A stretch of DNA of 64,000 nucleotides from Prorocentrum cordatum (lineage: Eukaryota; Sar; Dinophyceae; Prorocentrales; Prorocentraceae): assembly GCA_963575745.1 (NCBI GenBank), contig CAUYUJ010018467.1:17501-81500 (forward strand), written 5' to 3'. Numbering within the stretch: the first letter of the stretch is position 1; each line of letters begins with the position of its first letter. Made by a program: the position numbers and the translations under genes. Below the pieces are notes generated by a model. That model was not told the DNA's origin. It was given only the letters and a program-made list of their open reading frames with translations, and ran no database searches. Below are positions 62,005 to 64,000 of the stretch, piece by piece.

Positions 62005-64000
62005 GTGACCGTGGACGGCGGCGACGACGGCGACAACGACAACGCTGAGTTCTGGATCATGTCCATGAAGTTTCGTACTACGATCTGGTGCACGCGGGCA
62101 GTTGACTCGGGCACTGATGGGAGCGCGGGCATGGGGGCCGTGGCGCTCAGCCTTCCGCTGGAGGCGGAACCCTTGCTGGAGGTGCTCAGCGGGTCCCACG
62201 CTAGGTGCATTATACCCGTCGCCGATGGAGACGGCGTCGCATTATCCCAGGTCGCGAGCATGAGGGTGGCCGTCCACGAGCTGGCGTGGGACCTCGGCTC
62301 CAACCAGGTGGCCTCCATCACGGATGCCATCGGGGAGGTTTGCCTCGAATACGTGTGTCGCTGCTGTGGCGGCCGCCGCCGAGGCCGCCGAGGCCCTGGC
62401 GGCGGCGGCGGCGGCGGCGGAGGCCGCGGTGGCCGAGGCCGCGGTGGCATTGGCCGCTTTGGGCGGCGCGGGCGAGCAGCCCCAGGCGGCAGGGGCAGAG
62501 GCGGAGGAGGCGGCAGAGGTAGAGGTGGAGGAGCAGGGCCAGCTGGCCGCGGCGATGCCTGGCTCGAAGGCACGTGGGTGGCAGAGGAAGCAGCAGACCC
62601 GCCGCCGCGCGCGGCAGCTGGAGGGGGCGCTGGCGGCGAGGTGGCCGCCCATGCACTTGCAGCCGATGATAGTGATGATAGCAGTGGCGATTCCGATGGC
62701 GACGCCGCGCCGCGCGTTGATGAAGACGCCGCCGCCGCCAAGGAGCTCTTGCAAGACTTTGCTCACGACTTAGAGGCGTACGCGGCGCATGGAGGGGGCG
62801 ACGGCGACGTCGAGGGCGCCGACGGAGACGACGAGGACGCTATCGGGAAGGAAGAGGAGAGGCAGGCTGCTAAGTTCCTGGACGCCGCAGCTGGCGACGA
62901 TAAGCTGGATGGCGTTGCTGGTTTGCTGGACGTCGCGCTGGGCGGCGGCGCGTTGATCGAGGACGCAGTCGACGCGACCCTCAATGTCAAGTTCCAGTCT
63001 GATAAGGACATCACCGACGGCGAGGCTCGGGGGCCAGCGGAGCATCATGCCGAGCCGCCTCTGCCACCGCCCCCTGGCGCCCCGCCCCCTCTCGGCGGCA
63101 AGGGCCGCGATGGCGACGACGCGATCATTGCGAAGTGGGCAGACTCAGTAAAGGACAGCATCCGTGCATTCGAGCAGTGCATAGTTGCCTGCCGCCATCG
63201 TCCAACGGCGCGCGACGTGGGGCTGATCATGCGCTCGGTGCAGCTGGACGGCGGCAACGATAGCCCGATAGTTCACCACGTTAGCTTTTGTTATTGGGAC
63301 CTCGCCCCGAGCGACGACGACGATTTTATGTGGAAGGCTCGCCCACTTGGAACACTTAAAAGTCATGACCAGCATGTGTTGTCTTATGCACAGCCTGCGT
63401 CGGCCATTGATTTAACTGAGGACATTGTCAGCGGACGCTGCCGAGTGCTGCTTGGGGTCACTGGTATGCGCATGAGCAAGCCTCGAGATATGAGGGAGCC
63501 GATCCCTAGGGACATGATGAGGCTGAGCCACATCTTCAGCTCTTTCTACGACTCCGACTCACCAGGCCATGATCTCGAGACAGACGTGGGCGTGGCTGGC
63601 AGAGCGAGTTGGGCGAGGAAGGGCGTCGCATTCGAGCACTGCGAGATCTGCGGCAAGGACGTCATATATGTGGGCGCAGAATATGGAGATACAGTGGCTC
63701 ACCACGCAGAGGTTTGCCCATTTTGCAGGATATGTCAACACAGCGTGTGCTCAGCCAGACTCGGTCGCGACTTACTTGATTCTGGCACGGCGAAGGGGTA
63801 CAACATCTTGAACGAAGTGCTTTCACTGGACGAGTTCGGCTGGGACTGCGAACGCATTCGCGTCTGCGCGGTGGACTTTTTCGACGATCGCAAGTTCGTT
63901 AACGCCTCTTCGTTTTGTGGCGTGTGCCAGGCCGCCATAGGCCCTGACTTCCATGAGTTGGCCGTGAACGCAGAAGTTGATATCAGCGCGGGTGACGTTG
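62005..64000 (+). CDS. Downstream exon: RGG box and Cys/His-rich region, open to window end
   Basis: One frame is open for 665 codons up to the edge. It starts VTVDGGDDGDNDNAEFWIMS, then EYVCRCCGGRRRGRRGPGGG, where a Cys cluster leads into a long RGG/Gly-Arg box (62355-62550) typical of RNA binding. An acidic region follows (DDSDDSSGDSDGD, VEGADGDDED), then a globular part with DSIRAFEQCIVACRHRPTAR and VSFCYWDLAPSDDDDF. Near the end HCEICGKDVIYVGAEYGDTV, AEVCPFCRICQHSVC and FCGVCQAAIG supply at least eight Cys/His ligands for zinc. The stop lies beyond 64000. If the intron is not real, the first ATG is at 62062 and this is a separate gene. No family recognised. Confidence 0.6.
   Translation, partial: MTVDGGDDGDNDNAEFWIMSMKFRTTIWCTRAVDSGTDGSAGMGAVALSLPLEAEPLLEVLSGSHARCIIPVADGDGVALSQVASMRVAVHELAWDLGSNQVASITDAIGEVCLEYVCRCCGGRRRGRRGPGGGGGGGGGRGGRGRGGIGRFGRRGRAAPGGRGRGGGGGRGRGGGAGPAGRGDAWLEGTWVAEEAADPPPRAAAGGGAGGEVAAHALAADDSDDSSGDSDGDAAPRVDEDAAAAKELLQDFAHDLEAYAAHGGGDGDVEGADGDDEDAIGKEEERQAAKFLDAAAGDDKLDGVAGLLDVALGGGALIEDAVDATLNVKFQSDKDITDGEARGPAEHHAEPPLPPPPGAPPPLGGKGRDGDDAIIAKWADSVKDSIRAFEQCIVACRHRPTARDVGLIMRSVQLDGGNDSPIVHHVSFCYWDLAPSDDDDFMWKARPLGTLKSHDQHVLSYAQPASAIDLTEDIVSGRCRVLLGVTGMRMSKPRDMREPIPRDMMRLSHIFSSFYDSDSPGHDLETDVGVAGRASWARKGVAFEHCEICGKDVIYVGAEYGDTVAHHAEVCPFCRICQHSVCSARLGRDLLDSGTAKGYNILNEVLSLDEFGWDCERIRVCAVDFFDDRKFVNASSFCGVCQAAIGPDFHELAVNAEVDISAGDV

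Overview
The window looks like nuclear DNA of a dinoflagellate; the genus cannot be read from sequence alone. The case rests on a GC-rich, intron-poor, repeat-saturated landscape, a LINE and a Ty1/copia element of the type common in these genomes, and a possible relict spliced leader in front of the one clean small gene. There are no bacterial signals such as operons, Shine-Dalgarno sites or rho-independent terminators. No rRNA, tRNA or CRISPR array was found.

Layout. 1-6.9 kb (minus): a non-LTR retrotransposon with a coiled-coil ORF1, then endonuclease, reverse transcriptase (RT) and RNase H. It has one in-frame TAG, one frameshift and a 300-bp poly(T) tract. 7-15.6 kb: no intact gene. It holds short tandem-repeat families, a 1.4-kb array of 21-bp units, a Ulp1-like protease fragment and an inverted pair of 160-bp MITEs. 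16 kb (minus): an intact 209-aa BART-domain gene, then a 53-bp tandem array. 17.3-23 kb: anonymous DNA. 23.1-29.7 kb (minus): a dead copia element with both LTRs, primer binding site, gag, protease, integrase, RT and RNase H. 30-48 kb: almost only repeats, including (GGA)n-cored units bounded by inverted repeats, a nested 100-bp/10-bp satellite and one LINE 3' fragment.

48.4-55.7 kb (minus): a large reading frame with an N-terminal zinc finger, a complete UPF1-like SF1 helicase and a long unknown C-terminal part, broken by a few frameshifts and one TAG. A strand-biased CCCAGGGA motif fills this gene and its 3' tandem repeats but is scarce elsewhere. 56.7-57.6 kb (plus): a Gly/Ala/Pro-rich unknown gene. 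58.9-64 kb (plus, running off the window): a transposase-like gene and, across a probable 210-bp intron, an RGG-box/zinc-cluster region open to the window edge.

The genes do not form a shared pathway. Most coding sequence belongs to mobile elements in different states of decay. The best candidates for something undescribed are the helicase unit with its motif, the transposase-like gene at the right edge, and the TIR-bounded GGA units. Several frameshifts lie in or beside homopolymers, so some breaks may be assembly errors.
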